Under the pieces are notes generated by a model, which saw only the letters and a program-made list of their open reading frames with translations, did no database searches and had not been told where the DNA came from. The translations under genes and the position numbers were made by a program. From NCBI GenBank assembly GCA_023229405.1, contig JALNZH010000245.1:1-5761 (forward strand): a stretch of 5,761 nucleotides of DNA. Reading direction: 5' to 3'. This document shows, piece after piece, positions 1 to 4,990 of this stretch (the first letter of the stretch is position 1; each line of letters starts with the position of its first letter). This stretch comes from Bacteroidota bacterium (GTDB lineage Bacteria; Bacteroidota; Ignavibacteria; UBA10030; UBA8401).

Positions 1-107
1 GCTTGCCGATTGGAACGGTAAAAAACCGATTGTTCCGCGCTCGCATGCAATTACGGAATTCCGTGTTAAAACATTTTAAAGATATGAATCCAATGGTGAA
101 CGTATGA
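1..107 (+). CDS. ECF-type RNA polymerase sigma factor, C-terminal end (partial)
   Basis: Only the last 34 codons and a TGA stop are in the window; the first complete codon begins at position 3. The visible protein starts LPIGTVKNRLFRARMQLR, which is the recognition-helix part of sigma-70 region 4 (the familiar 'IPxGTVKSRLxRARxxLR' signature of ECF sigma factors). This region binds the -35 element and is also the usual docking surface for an anti-sigma factor. The tail after the helix is short (about 16 residues). The stop codon overlaps the start of the next gene by 4 bases, and the next gene encodes a membrane protein with an anti-sigma-like N-terminus, so the two very probably form a sigma/anti-sigma operon. 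Regions 1-3 lie upstream of the window, so the ECF subgroup cannot be assigned. The identification is good despite the short length because both motif and context agree. Confidence 0.85.
   Translation, partial: LPIGTVKNRLFRARMQLRNSVLKHFKDMNPMVNV
93..107 (+). promoter_or_regulatory. Overlapping stop/start (ATGA) with GGTGA ribosome binding site
   Basis: The anti-sigma ATG (104-106) shares bases with the sigma-factor stop TGA (105-107). A weak GGTGA Shine-Dalgarno-like stretch lies at 95-99 inside the end of the sigma gene. This arrangement typically gives translational coupling, which would keep sigma and anti-sigma in a fixed ratio. Coupling itself is inferred. Confidence 0.7.
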
Positions 108-679
108 ACAGCCCACAACATGGCCTTCAGCCCACGCAACAAGAATTGATGGAATTTGTTGACGGCACACTTTCTCTGGCGCGCTACCGGGAAGTGGAAC
201 AATTTGTCTTGCAGTCACGCCGCCTTCAATCCGAAGTGAAATTGCAACAAACAATGCACCGATCGATCCGAGAAGATACAACAGTACAGCCTTCCGTATC
301 GTTTACGACTGATGTTATGAATGAGATTCTTCCGCAGCGACGGTATATGTTCTGGGTGAAGCTTGCAAATAATTCTTCTAATTTCTTCGCCATGATTCTG
401 GTGCTGTCGATGATCGGCATTGTGCTGGTTTCCGGTCCAGGGAAAACACAGAACGATTCCAATATTCTTTCGAAGACGGTGGAATCCTATTCCACGGCGT
501 ATGATGCCTCAGTGCAAAACATGGAACTCTGGATTCAACAGATTACTCATCCGGTGAATCAAGCGGCTGCATCACCCTCTGGAAAGTTCTTTCTTATCGG
601 ACTGACTGCATTCTGCTTTGTTGTCATTATGGATGAGATCGTCGGCAAACGGTTTTTTCATGCGCGCATTAAACAGTGA
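104..679 (+). CDS. Membrane-anchored anti-sigma factor (two-TM, cysteine-less ZAS-like domain)
   Basis: Protein of 191 residues. Residues 13-55 (ELMEFVDGTLSLARYREVEQ onward) follow the pattern of the anti-sigma domain 'L..YLDGELS..E...VE.HL..C..C...L', which binds and sequesters ECF sigma factors at the inner membrane. The place where the zinc-binding Cys-x2-Cys is usually found reads LQSRRLQSEV, so both cysteines are missing; the fold may be kept without zinc. Residues 94-110 form one hydrophobic segment and 161-179 a second. About 50 polar residues lie between them, probably periplasmic, and a short basic tail follows. This implies cytoplasmic N- and C-termini. The start is fixed by the 4-base overlap with the sigma gene. 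Release of sigma by signal-dependent proteolysis of such proteins is known for the class but cannot be shown here. The assignment depends on context and weak domain similarity; the ligand or stress sensed is unknown. Confidence 0.8.
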   Translation: MNSPQHGLQPTQQELMEFVDGTLSLARYREVEQFVLQSRRLQSEVKLQQTMHRSIREDTTVQPSVSFTTDVMNEILPQRRYMFWVKLANNSSNFFAMILVLSMIGIVLVSGPGKTQNDSNILSKTVESYSTAYDASVQNMELWIQQITHPVNQAAASPSGKFFLIGLTAFCFVVIMDEIVGKRFFHARIKQ

Positions 680-683
680 CAGT

Positions 684-731
684 TTTGCATTCACGCAGAA
701 TTCGCAGTGATTGCTGATGCTGCAATGCAAA
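684..731 (+). repeat. 8-bp inverted repeat downstream of the anti-sigma gene
   Basis: TTTGCATT (684-691) and AATGCAAA (724-731) are perfect complements. A further GCAG (695-698)/CTGC (720-723) pair lies just inside them, after a 3-base bulge. It sits between the anti-sigma stop and the terminator, so in RNA it could form a 3'-UTR stem. No T-tract follows it, so it is not itself a terminator. It may be fortuitous. Confidence 0.35.
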
Positions 732-743
732 TGTTTTCCTATT

Positions 744-775
744 ATGCCCGAGAGTTCCTTTCGGGCATTTTTTTT
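744..775 (+). terminator. Rho-independent terminator of the sigma/anti-sigma operon
   Basis: ATGCCCGA (744-751) pairs perfectly with TCGGGCAT (761-768). The stem can extend inward by a G-U and an A-U pair to leave a 5-base loop, and it runs directly into eight T residues (768-775). This is a textbook intrinsic terminator, 65 bases after the anti-sigma stop codon. It separates the sigma operon from the glycosyltransferase gene. Confidence 0.9.
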
Positions 776-1075
776 GGTTCTCTCAAATCATTGAACGGAA
801 GTGACGTTGAAAGCTTCGGTGGTTTATTACTTCGGTATGATCGTTGATTTATTTGGCATAATAAAATATCGACATGCTAACGAATGTCAGTACCTTTTTT
901 GGGATGAGATGCCGAAATAACTGTCCGCCAATTTTAAATAATACTTGAGGAAGCAGGAAATCGGCTTGACGTTTTCTTGGAAATGATCGACACCATTCGA
1001 TACTGATTCCTTGCACTGCCAAGCACTTTTTAGTATTTTGTTCTAACTAATGACAGAAAGTGACTGAGCAGTGCA
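776..1075. other. Gene-free A/T-rich intergenic region before the glycosyltransferase
   Basis: Three hundred bases with no supportable gene. The longest ATG-initiated frame I noticed on the + strand is 27 codons (837-920), without a Shine-Dalgarno sequence. The region contains a 12-mer ATTTGGCATAAT (851-862) that recurs at 4835-4846, a weak promoter candidate (977-1004) and a nested hairpin (1011-1076). The remainder, about 863-976, shows nothing recognisable. Confidence 0.6.
977..1004 (+). promoter_or_regulatory. Weak sigma-70-type promoter candidate for the glycosyltransferase
   Basis: TTGGAA (977-982) and GATACT (999-1004) are separated by 16 bases; each matches 4 of 6 positions of the -35/-10 consensus. 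Transcription would start near 1011, which is the 5' base of the leader hairpin. Matches of this quality are common in A/T-rich DNA, so support is limited, and promoter consensus differs in some phyla. Confidence 0.3.
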
Positions 1076-1076
1076 A
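1011..1076 (+). promoter_or_regulatory. Nested leader hairpin overlapping the glycosyltransferase start
   Basis: Three nested perfect inverted repeats are visible. TTGCACTGC (1011-1019) pairs with GCAGTGCAA (1068-1076), CACTTT (1024-1029) with AAAGTG (1057-1062), and TTAGT (1030-1034) with ACTAA (1046-1050). Together they give 20 Watson-Crick pairs in 66 nucleotides. The outer right arm covers the weak GAG ribosome-binding bases (1066-1068) and the A of the start codon, so folding should hinder initiation. A regulatory role is inferred; protein-operator function at DNA level is an alternative. Confidence 0.5.
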
Positions 1077-2668
1077 TGGCGAAACAACACCCTACCAGAT
1101 CCAAAACAGAGAAACAGCCTCTCACCGATATATCAGTTTTCCCATTTTTTACTAAGTATCTCGGTCACCATTTAGCCGGAGCCGCTATTGGGTTAGTGTA
1201 TTTTATTGTCATACTCTCTATCGGACTGAAATATCATGTGGTGGGCGACTATCACGTAGAAACCGATTTTTTCCAGGCGTATGTTCCGTCGGCGAAGGAT
1301 ATCCTGAACGGTATCTGGACGATAGAAGATTTTCGCGGACCGGCATATCCTGCAGTATTAGCGGTTTTTGGTTTTTTTATCAAAGATTTTTTTGCTGCCG
1401 GTATCGTCGTTTCTGCATTGACAGCAGCATTGACCCTCTTTTTTACCTATGAACTGATCCGGAAATTGTTCCGGACGGATATCGCGTTTATTGTGGTGTT
1501 ATTGATGGCGGTGAACAAAACGTTTGTTCAGTACGCATACACTGCCGGAACGGATATGACGTTTAATTGTTTTGCGGCAGCAACGGCATATTTTCTTCTC
1601 AAAGATGAACAGCGTTCCTGGATTGGAATTGCGTTGACGGCTTTTTCTGCTGCGCTGGCATATCTTACTCGTTTTAACGGACTCTTCGTTATTGCCGCCA
1701 TTCCATTGATTATCACGCTTTTAAATATCTATAAGATTGAGATGAAACAGCGGTTAATCGTTTCCGTTGCATTTGTTCTTCTCTTTTTCGCCTTTATCGC
1801 CCCATGGGGGATTCATTCTCTCAACGAAAAAGGAAGTTTTTTCTTTAACAGGAACTATCTCAATATTGCTTATGAAATGTTTGCCAAAGGGAAAGTGGGC
1901 TGGGATCAATATTGGAATGTGGAGTCAGTGAAATACAGTTCACTTGGTCAGGTAATTTTAGCAGATCCCGGACTGTTCGTTTCGACCGTGTTCCGGAATC
2001 TTGTTGAACATTTTATTAGCGATATGGAATTGCTCATCGGTTGGGGCCTTGGAATTTGTTCCATTGCCGGGGTTCTCGGTTTTGTTCAGAACAGACCGAA
2101 TGCGCGTCAGGCAGGATATTATATTTTTGGATTAATGATGTTTTTGGTGCTGCTGCTAGTGTTTTACGGAGAACGATTTTCCATGTATTTGATTCCGCTC
2201 TACGCTACACTGGCAATCGGTTCCCTCACTTGGGAGCGGTGGCGGGAAATACCGATTTACAATGGCACTGTGATTGCGTTGGCACTCGTTGTGTGGAGCT
2301 TCGTCACTTCCTATAACTACAATAAGGAGAATATCGATTCCGGTCCACAAGAGATTAAAGTAATTGCTGATTGGTTCAATGCCAATATAAAAGATTCCGA
2401 CGCATCAAAGATTATCGTTTGCCGGAAACCGCACATCGCTTTTTATATGGATAAGACAATGAAATATTTTCCGTATGTAACGGGATTCGATGCACTGGAA
2501 CAGGAGACAAAAAAACTCAATGCCTCGTATTTCTTTTATGGGATCTACGAAGCGAATATGCGGCCGGAATTCCAGTCGTTGCTCGATCCGAATCAAGCGC
2601 CGGCTTGGCTGGAGCCGATCACATACACGGTGAATCCGCCGTCGGTGTTGTATCGAGTAAAATACTAG
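1076..2668 (+). CDS. GT-C family glycosyltransferase, ArnT/PMT-like (glycosyltransferase 39)
   Basis: A 530-residue multi-pass inner-membrane protein, normal length for this family. Members move a sugar from a polyprenyl-phosphate donor to lipid A, protein or another envelope acceptor on the outer face of the membrane. After a basic N-terminus there is a first membrane helix (about 33-51). Next comes the large first extracytoplasmic loop with ETDFFQAYVPSAKDILNG (62-79), whose Asp64 fits the family's catalytic acidic residue, and RGPAYP (87-92). Many hydrophobic helices follow to about residue 412, including LTRFNGL (197-203) and GERFSMYLIPLYATLAIGSL (365-384). A soluble C-terminal domain (about 415-530) carries IADWFNANIKDSDASKIIVC, as in ArnT-like proteins. 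The ATG at 1076 is the only reasonable start: an in-frame TGA lies 15 bases upstream and the next Met is well inside the protein. The Shine-Dalgarno is weak and may be occluded. Donor and acceptor are unknown; no glycan gene neighbours it. Confidence 0.85.
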   Translation: MAKQHPTRSKTEKQPLTDISVFPFFTKYLGHHLAGAAIGLVYFIVILSIGLKYHVVGDYHVETDFFQAYVPSAKDILNGIWTIEDFRGPAYPAVLAVFGFFIKDFFAAGIVVSALTAALTLFFTYELIRKLFRTDIAFIVVLLMAVNKTFVQYAYTAGTDMTFNCFAAATAYFLLKDEQRSWIGIALTAFSAALAYLTRFNGLFVIAAIPLIITLLNIYKIEMKQRLIVSVAFVLLFFAFIAPWGIHSLNEKGSFFFNRNYLNIAYEMFAKGKVGWDQYWNVESVKYSSLGQVILADPGLFVSTVFRNLVEHFISDMELLIGWGLGICSIAGVLGFVQNRPNARQAGYYIFGLMMFLVLLLVFYGERFSMYLIPLYATLAIGSLTWERWREIPIYNGTVIALALVVWSFVTSYNYNKENIDSGPQEIKVIADWFNANIKDSDASKIIVCRKPHIAFYMDKTMKYFPYVTGFDALEQETKKLNASYFFYGIYEANMRPEFQSLLDPNQAPAWLEPITYTVNPPSVLYRVKY

Positions 2669-2670
2669 TG

Positions 2671-2741
2671 CTTCTTTTCTTGTGCCGACCAAATGTTAAT
2701 ACCATGTCGGCATTCCTTCGGAACCCAGTCAAGAAAAGAAG
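2671..2741 (+). terminator. Ordered three-stem inverted-repeat structure after the glycosyltransferase, possible terminator
   Basis: Two bases after the stop codon, CTTCTTTTCTTG (2671-2682) is a perfect 12-bp inverted repeat with CAAGAAAAGAAG (2730-2741). Inside it, directly abutting, TGCCGAC (2683-2689) pairs with GTCGGCA (2706-2712), and TTCC (2713-2716) pairs with GGAA (2720-2723). The result is a three-way junction with a 6-base linker. A T-rich run (2749-2760) begins 7 bases later, so termination is plausible, although the gap and the A/U-rich outer stem are not typical. A structured small RNA or mobile palindromic element is also possible. Confidence 0.45.
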
Positions 2742-2840
2742 GAATAAGTTTTTCTCTTTTATGATTTATTTTGGACAAGTATGATGTTACGCATACATTA
2801 ATTTTTTGGGAACATGGTTCGGCGTGACGCAGAAAAGTTG

Positions 2841-2883
2841 GTCATTGCGAGTGAAGCTGATTTTGGAAGAGCAAAGCAATTTC
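2841..2883. repeat. Degenerate REP-like palindromic repeat remnant
   Basis: The stretch begins GTCATTGCGAGTGAAGC and ends GCAAAGCAATTTC, with ATTGC (2844-2848) complementary to GCAAT (2876-2880). It resembles the widespread intergenic palindrome 'GTCATTGCGAGCGAAGCGAAGCAATCTC' known from many bacterial genomes, with the centre altered. Recognition is from memory of that repeat type; its copy number in this genome is not visible. Confidence 0.4.
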
Positions 2884-2945
2884 TATTGAGAACAAAACTA
2901 TTGTTGTTCAACACTGAAATTCGGGTTCAATTTTCACCCCACCCC

Positions 2946-2962
2946 CCGCCAAAAACCGGCGG
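2946..2962 (+). repeat. GC-rich hairpin in the YmdB leader region
   Basis: CCGCC (2946-2950) pairs with GGCGG (2958-2962) around a 7-base A-rich loop. It follows a C-rich run. There is no T-tract after it, so it is not an intrinsic terminator. Function unknown; it could be a leader stem or part of a repeat. Confidence 0.4.
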
Positions 2963-2974
2963 TCAGGCCTAAAC

Positions 2975-2997
2975 CTTTTCCACTTAGTGTGGAGGGG
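2975..2997 (+). promoter_or_regulatory. Hairpin sequestering the YmdB Shine-Dalgarno (fourU-thermometer-like)
   Basis: TCCAC (2979-2983) pairs perfectly with GTGGA (2989-2993) around a TTAGT loop. The stem can continue outward through three U-G pairs (2976-2978 with 2994-2996) and a C-G pair (2975/2997), giving 9 pairs. The strand opposite the ribosome binding site contains four consecutive U residues (2976-2979) facing AGGG (2993-2996). This is the arrangement of fourU RNA thermometers, which classically place UUUU opposite AGGA. The whole GGAGGGG (2991-2997) would be paired when folded, only 3 bases before the ATG at 3001. Regulation is inferred from pairing alone. Confidence 0.4.
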
Positions 2998-3000
2998 AAC

Positions 3001-3825
3001 ATGATAACGATTCAAAAAAGAAAGAATGTAATGCAACCAACTATCAATATCCTGTTCATCGGCGACATCATCGGTAAACCCGGACTCGATCTAGTATCGA
3101 ACCTGATCAAAGGATTGCTGGAAAAACATAAGATCGACTTTTGTATTGCCAATGGAGAGAACGCGGCGGATGGAAAAGGGATTGAAGAAGCACAGGTAAA
3201 ACAGTTGTTCGAGCTGGGTGTGCATGTGATTACCGGAGGCAATCATACGTTTGACCGGTGGGACATGCGGAAAGTGTATACTTCATTCAAACATTTGTTG
3301 CGCCCGTTAAACTTTCCCCATGGGACGGCCGGCATCGGATTTACGATTTATGAGCTGAAGAGTGGAGTAAAAGTTGGAGTGATGAATCTGCAGGGACGCA
3401 CATACATGCAGCCGATCGAAGATCCGTTCCGCACGGCGGAATGGGCGTTGAGCAAGATCAACGAACAGACGAAAATATCGTTTATTGATTTCCATGCTGA
3501 AGCGACGGCAGAAAAAATGGCACTTGCCTGGCATCTGGATGGCCGCGTCAGCGTCGTGGTTGGCACTCACACGCATACGCCCACAGCTGACGCACGTATT
3601 CTCCCGCGCGCAACCGGATTCATCACCGATGTGGGAATGACCGGGCCGTACGATTCTGTTCTCGGAATGAAAAAAGACCTGGCGATCAAACGATTCATGA
3701 CCCAAACTCCCCATAAATATGAGACCGCATCGAACGATGTGCGTCTGTGCGGCGTGATTGCAGAGGTGGAAGTGGAGACGGGAAAATGCGTGCGGTTTGA
3801 GCAGCTGATCTTTCCAAAATTCTAA
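3001..3825 (+). CDS. YmdB-family (TIGR00282) metallophosphoesterase
   Basis: A 274-residue cytoplasmic phosphoesterase, slightly longer than typical because of a short N-terminal extension. Family members are dinuclear metal-dependent phosphodiesterases; Bacillus subtilis YmdB cleaves 2',3'-cyclic nucleotides and affects biofilm and motility decisions. All expected ligands are visible: Asp22 in FIGDIIG, Glu53-Asn54 in NGENAADGKG, Asn81-His82 in GGNHTFDR, His165 in FHAEATAEK, and His190/His192 in GTHTHTPTAD. A conserved FITDVGMTGP block follows (207-216). I chose ATG 3001 because GGAGGGG lies just upstream. The frame extends 4 codons to a GTG at 2989, but that codon overlaps the Shine-Dalgarno itself. 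ATG 3031 would match the usual family N-terminus better (MQPTINILFIGDIIG) but has only a weak ribosome binding site. folD follows 111 bases downstream in the same direction. Substrate in this organism is inferred from the family. Confidence 0.92.
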   Translation: MITIQKRKNVMQPTINILFIGDIIGKPGLDLVSNLIKGLLEKHKIDFCIANGENAADGKGIEEAQVKQLFELGVHVITGGNHTFDRWDMRKVYTSFKHLLRPLNFPHGTAGIGFTIYELKSGVKVGVMNLQGRTYMQPIEDPFRTAEWALSKINEQTKISFIDFHAEATAEKMALAWHLDGRVSVVVGTHTHTPTADARILPRATGFITDVGMTGPYDSVLGMKKDLAIKRFMTQTPHKYETASNDVRLCGVIAEVEVETGKCVRFEQLIFPKF

Positions 3826-3856
3826 AACAATCTCACGAGAAGACGCAAAGGTGTTT

Positions 3857-3899
3857 CCCTTCGACTTATCCGCCTTGGAGGAATTCGCTCAGGGTGACC
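3857..3899. repeat. Degenerate dispersed palindromic repeat between the YmdB gene and folD
   Basis: CCCTTCGACTT (3857-3867) and ATTCGCTCAGGGTGACC (3883-3899) are the two halves of the common intergenic repeat 'CCCTTCGACT(C)CGCTCAGGGTGACC'. An insert with an imperfect TCCGCC/GGAGGA palindrome (3869-3882) lies in the middle. CCCT and AGGG (3891-3894) form the outer stem. It occupies much of the short intergenic gap and could form an mRNA hairpin between two co-oriented genes. There is no T-tract directly after it, so termination is not indicated. Confidence 0.45.
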
Positions 3900-3936
3900 G
3901 AGGATTTAAAATTATTTTTTACAAAAAAGGTAAACG

Positions 3937-4812
3937 ATGACGATTATTGACGGAAAAAAAATCTCGCAGGAAATCAGGAATGAAGTTAAACTCGCTACGG
4001 AGCGATTCAAACAAGAAAAGGGATTCGTTCCCGGTCTGGCATTTATTCTTGTTGGAGAAAATCCTGCGTCACAATCCTATGTGAAGAGCAAGGGGAAAGC
4101 GTGCGAGGAGACAGGTTTTCACTCCATCACTGAGCGTGTACCGGCGACAATTTCGGAAGCAGATTTGCTGACGATGATCGATCGGTTCAACACGAATGAA
4201 AAAATACACGGTATCCTTGTTCAACTTCCGCTTCCCAAACACATCGACGAACAAAAAGTGATCGAAGCGATCTCTCCGGCAAAAGACGTGGATGGATTTC
4301 ATCCCGCCAATGTGGGAAAGATGATGATCGGCATTGATACATATTTTCCCTGCACACCATACGGAATCGTGGAATTGTTAAAACGAAGTAATATCGATCC
4401 TTCAGGAAAACATGTGGTAGTAGTGGGACGAAGCAACATTGTGGGTAAACCAATTGCGAATATGCTGGTGCAGAAAAAACAGTGGGCGAATGCCGTTGTC
4501 ACAATTGCGCACACCGGTGCGAAGGATATTTCTTATTACACAAAACAAGCGGATATTTTGATTGCTGCTGTTGGCAAAGCGAACGCTATCACAAAAGAGA
4601 TGCTGAAACCGGGAGTGGTGGTGATTGATGTCGGCATTAATCGTATCGACGATCCTTTGGCGAAGAACGGTTCCCGACTGGTCGGTGATGTGGATTATGA
4701 ACATGTGAAAGAGATTGCCTCGGCAATCACTCCTGTACCGGGCGGCGTCGGTCCGATGACGATTGCGATGTTAATGGTGAATACATTAAAAGCAGCTGGC
4801 GGAAAATTATGA
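3937..4812 (+). CDS. folD: Bifunctional methylenetetrahydrofolate dehydrogenase / methenyltetrahydrofolate cyclohydrolase
   Basis: A 291-residue cytosolic enzyme of standard length. It oxidises 5,10-methylene-THF to methenyl-THF with NAD(P)+ and hydrolyses this to 10-formyl-THF, supplying one-carbon units for purines and formyl-Met-tRNA. Family motifs appear in order: the active-site Tyr48-x3-Lys52 in SQSYVKSKGKACEETG, VQLPLPKH (95-102), KDVDGFHPANVGK (116-128), PCTPYG (138-143), the nucleotide-binding GRSNIVGKP (164-172), DVGINR (231-236), and PVPGGVGPMT (266-275) containing the conserved proline-glycine turn. Nothing essential is missing. The start ATG has a modest AAGG ribosome binding site (3927-3930) 6 bases upstream, and the protein begins MTIIDGKKIS, as FolD usually does. 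It is co-oriented with the YmdB-family gene and could be co-transcribed, though a repeat sits in the 111-base gap. No strong promoter is visible directly upstream. Confidence 0.97.
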   Translation: MTIIDGKKISQEIRNEVKLATERFKQEKGFVPGLAFILVGENPASQSYVKSKGKACEETGFHSITERVPATISEADLLTMIDRFNTNEKIHGILVQLPLPKHIDEQKVIEAISPAKDVDGFHPANVGKMMIGIDTYFPCTPYGIVELLKRSNIDPSGKHVVVVGRSNIVGKPIANMLVQKKQWANAVVTIAHTGAKDISYYTKQADILIAAVGKANAITKEMLKPGVVVIDVGINRIDDPLAKNGSRLVGDVDYEHVKEIASAITPVPGGVGPMTIAMLMVNTLKAAGGKL

Positions 4813-4832
4813 ATTTCAGTGAAAAATCAGAC

Positions 4833-4862
4833 AAATTTGGCATAATTAATGAACACAAATTT
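4833..4862. repeat. 7-bp A/T-rich inverted repeat downstream of folD
   Basis: AAATTTG (4833-4839) and CAAATTT (4856-4862) are perfect complements separated by 16 bases. The left arm overlaps the 12-mer ATTTGGCATAAT (4835-4846), which also occurs at 851-862. It could be a weak 3' stem for folD or a binding site upstream of the amylase promoter. The stem is A/T-rich and lacks a T-tract, so terminator function is doubtful. Confidence 0.35.
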
Positions 4863-4899
4863 TCCCCAATAAAAACCGCTTCCATTATAAAATATTTGC

Positions 4900-4928
4900 T
4901 TGCGCTTTAAAATTTCCCTTCCTATACT
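4900..4928 (+). promoter_or_regulatory. Sigma-70-type promoter of the amylase gene
   Basis: TTGCGC (4900-4905) and TATACT (4923-4928) are separated by exactly 17 bases. The -10 hexamer matches 5 of 6 consensus positions and the -35 matches 3 of 6. The predicted start near 4935 gives a leader of about 55 bases before the amylase ATG. A/T-rich DNA precedes the -35. This is the best promoter-like sequence in the window and supports separate control of the amylase from folD. Confidence 0.55.
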
Positions 4929-4978
4929 GGCACACCTCGAAAGCCTTCCGTGGCATCACTGGTCCATAAATCAATAGT

Positions 4979-4983
4979 GGAGG
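4979..4983 (+). promoter_or_regulatory. Strong ribosome binding site of the amylase gene
   Basis: GGAGG lies 7 bases before the ATG at 4991. It fixes the start of the secreted amylase and argues against an overlapping frame that opens near 4950. Confidence 0.85.
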
Positions 4984-4990
4984 AATCATC

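Larger units (their letters stand above)
2742..3000. other. Gene-free region with repeat remnants before the YmdB-family gene
   Basis: About 260 bases without a supportable gene. In order it holds the T-rich tail of the preceding structure, a weak promoter-like pair TTGGAC (2771-2776)/TACATT (2794-2799) with 17-base spacing, a small GAAC-ATG-GTTC hairpin (2810-2820), a degenerate dispersed-repeat remnant (2841-2883), a GC hairpin (2946-2962) and the hairpin over the ribosome binding site (2975-2997). A 52-codon frame (2814-2972) crosses the repeat remnant and is not convincing. Confidence 0.5.

Noticed and set aside
2..79. Open frame at the left edge reading LADWNGKKPIV and ending TAA at 77-79
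   Set aside because: The neighbouring frame ending at 107 encodes an unmistakable sigma region 4 motif and overlaps the anti-sigma start, so this frame is a shadow.
837..920. 27-codon frame starting MIVDLFGIIKY in the first long gap
   Set aside because: No Shine-Dalgarno sequence, very short, no recognisable feature.
2041..2316. 91-codon frame inside the glycosyltransferase, other frame
   Set aside because: Fully nested in a membrane protein gene with intact reading frame; no independent start signals.
2814..2972. 52-codon frame starting MVRRDAEKLV
   Set aside because: It runs through a REP-like repeat remnant and a C-rich stretch, ends in low-complexity SPHPPPKTGG, and has only a GGGA too close to the ATG. 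Probably not a gene.
2989..3000. GTG at 2989 as start of the YmdB-family protein
   Set aside because: The GTG overlaps the GGAGGGG that should serve as ribosome binding site; ATG 3001 fits that site.
3307..3714. 135-codon antisense frame opposite the YmdB-family gene
   Set aside because: It lies entirely within a well-conserved enzyme gene, and its sequence looks like translated complement with no domain.
4837..4853. Sigma-54-type promoter (TTGGCAT...)
   Set aside because: The -24 GG is present but the position 12 bases downstream lacks the required GC; the copy at 851 lacks it as well.
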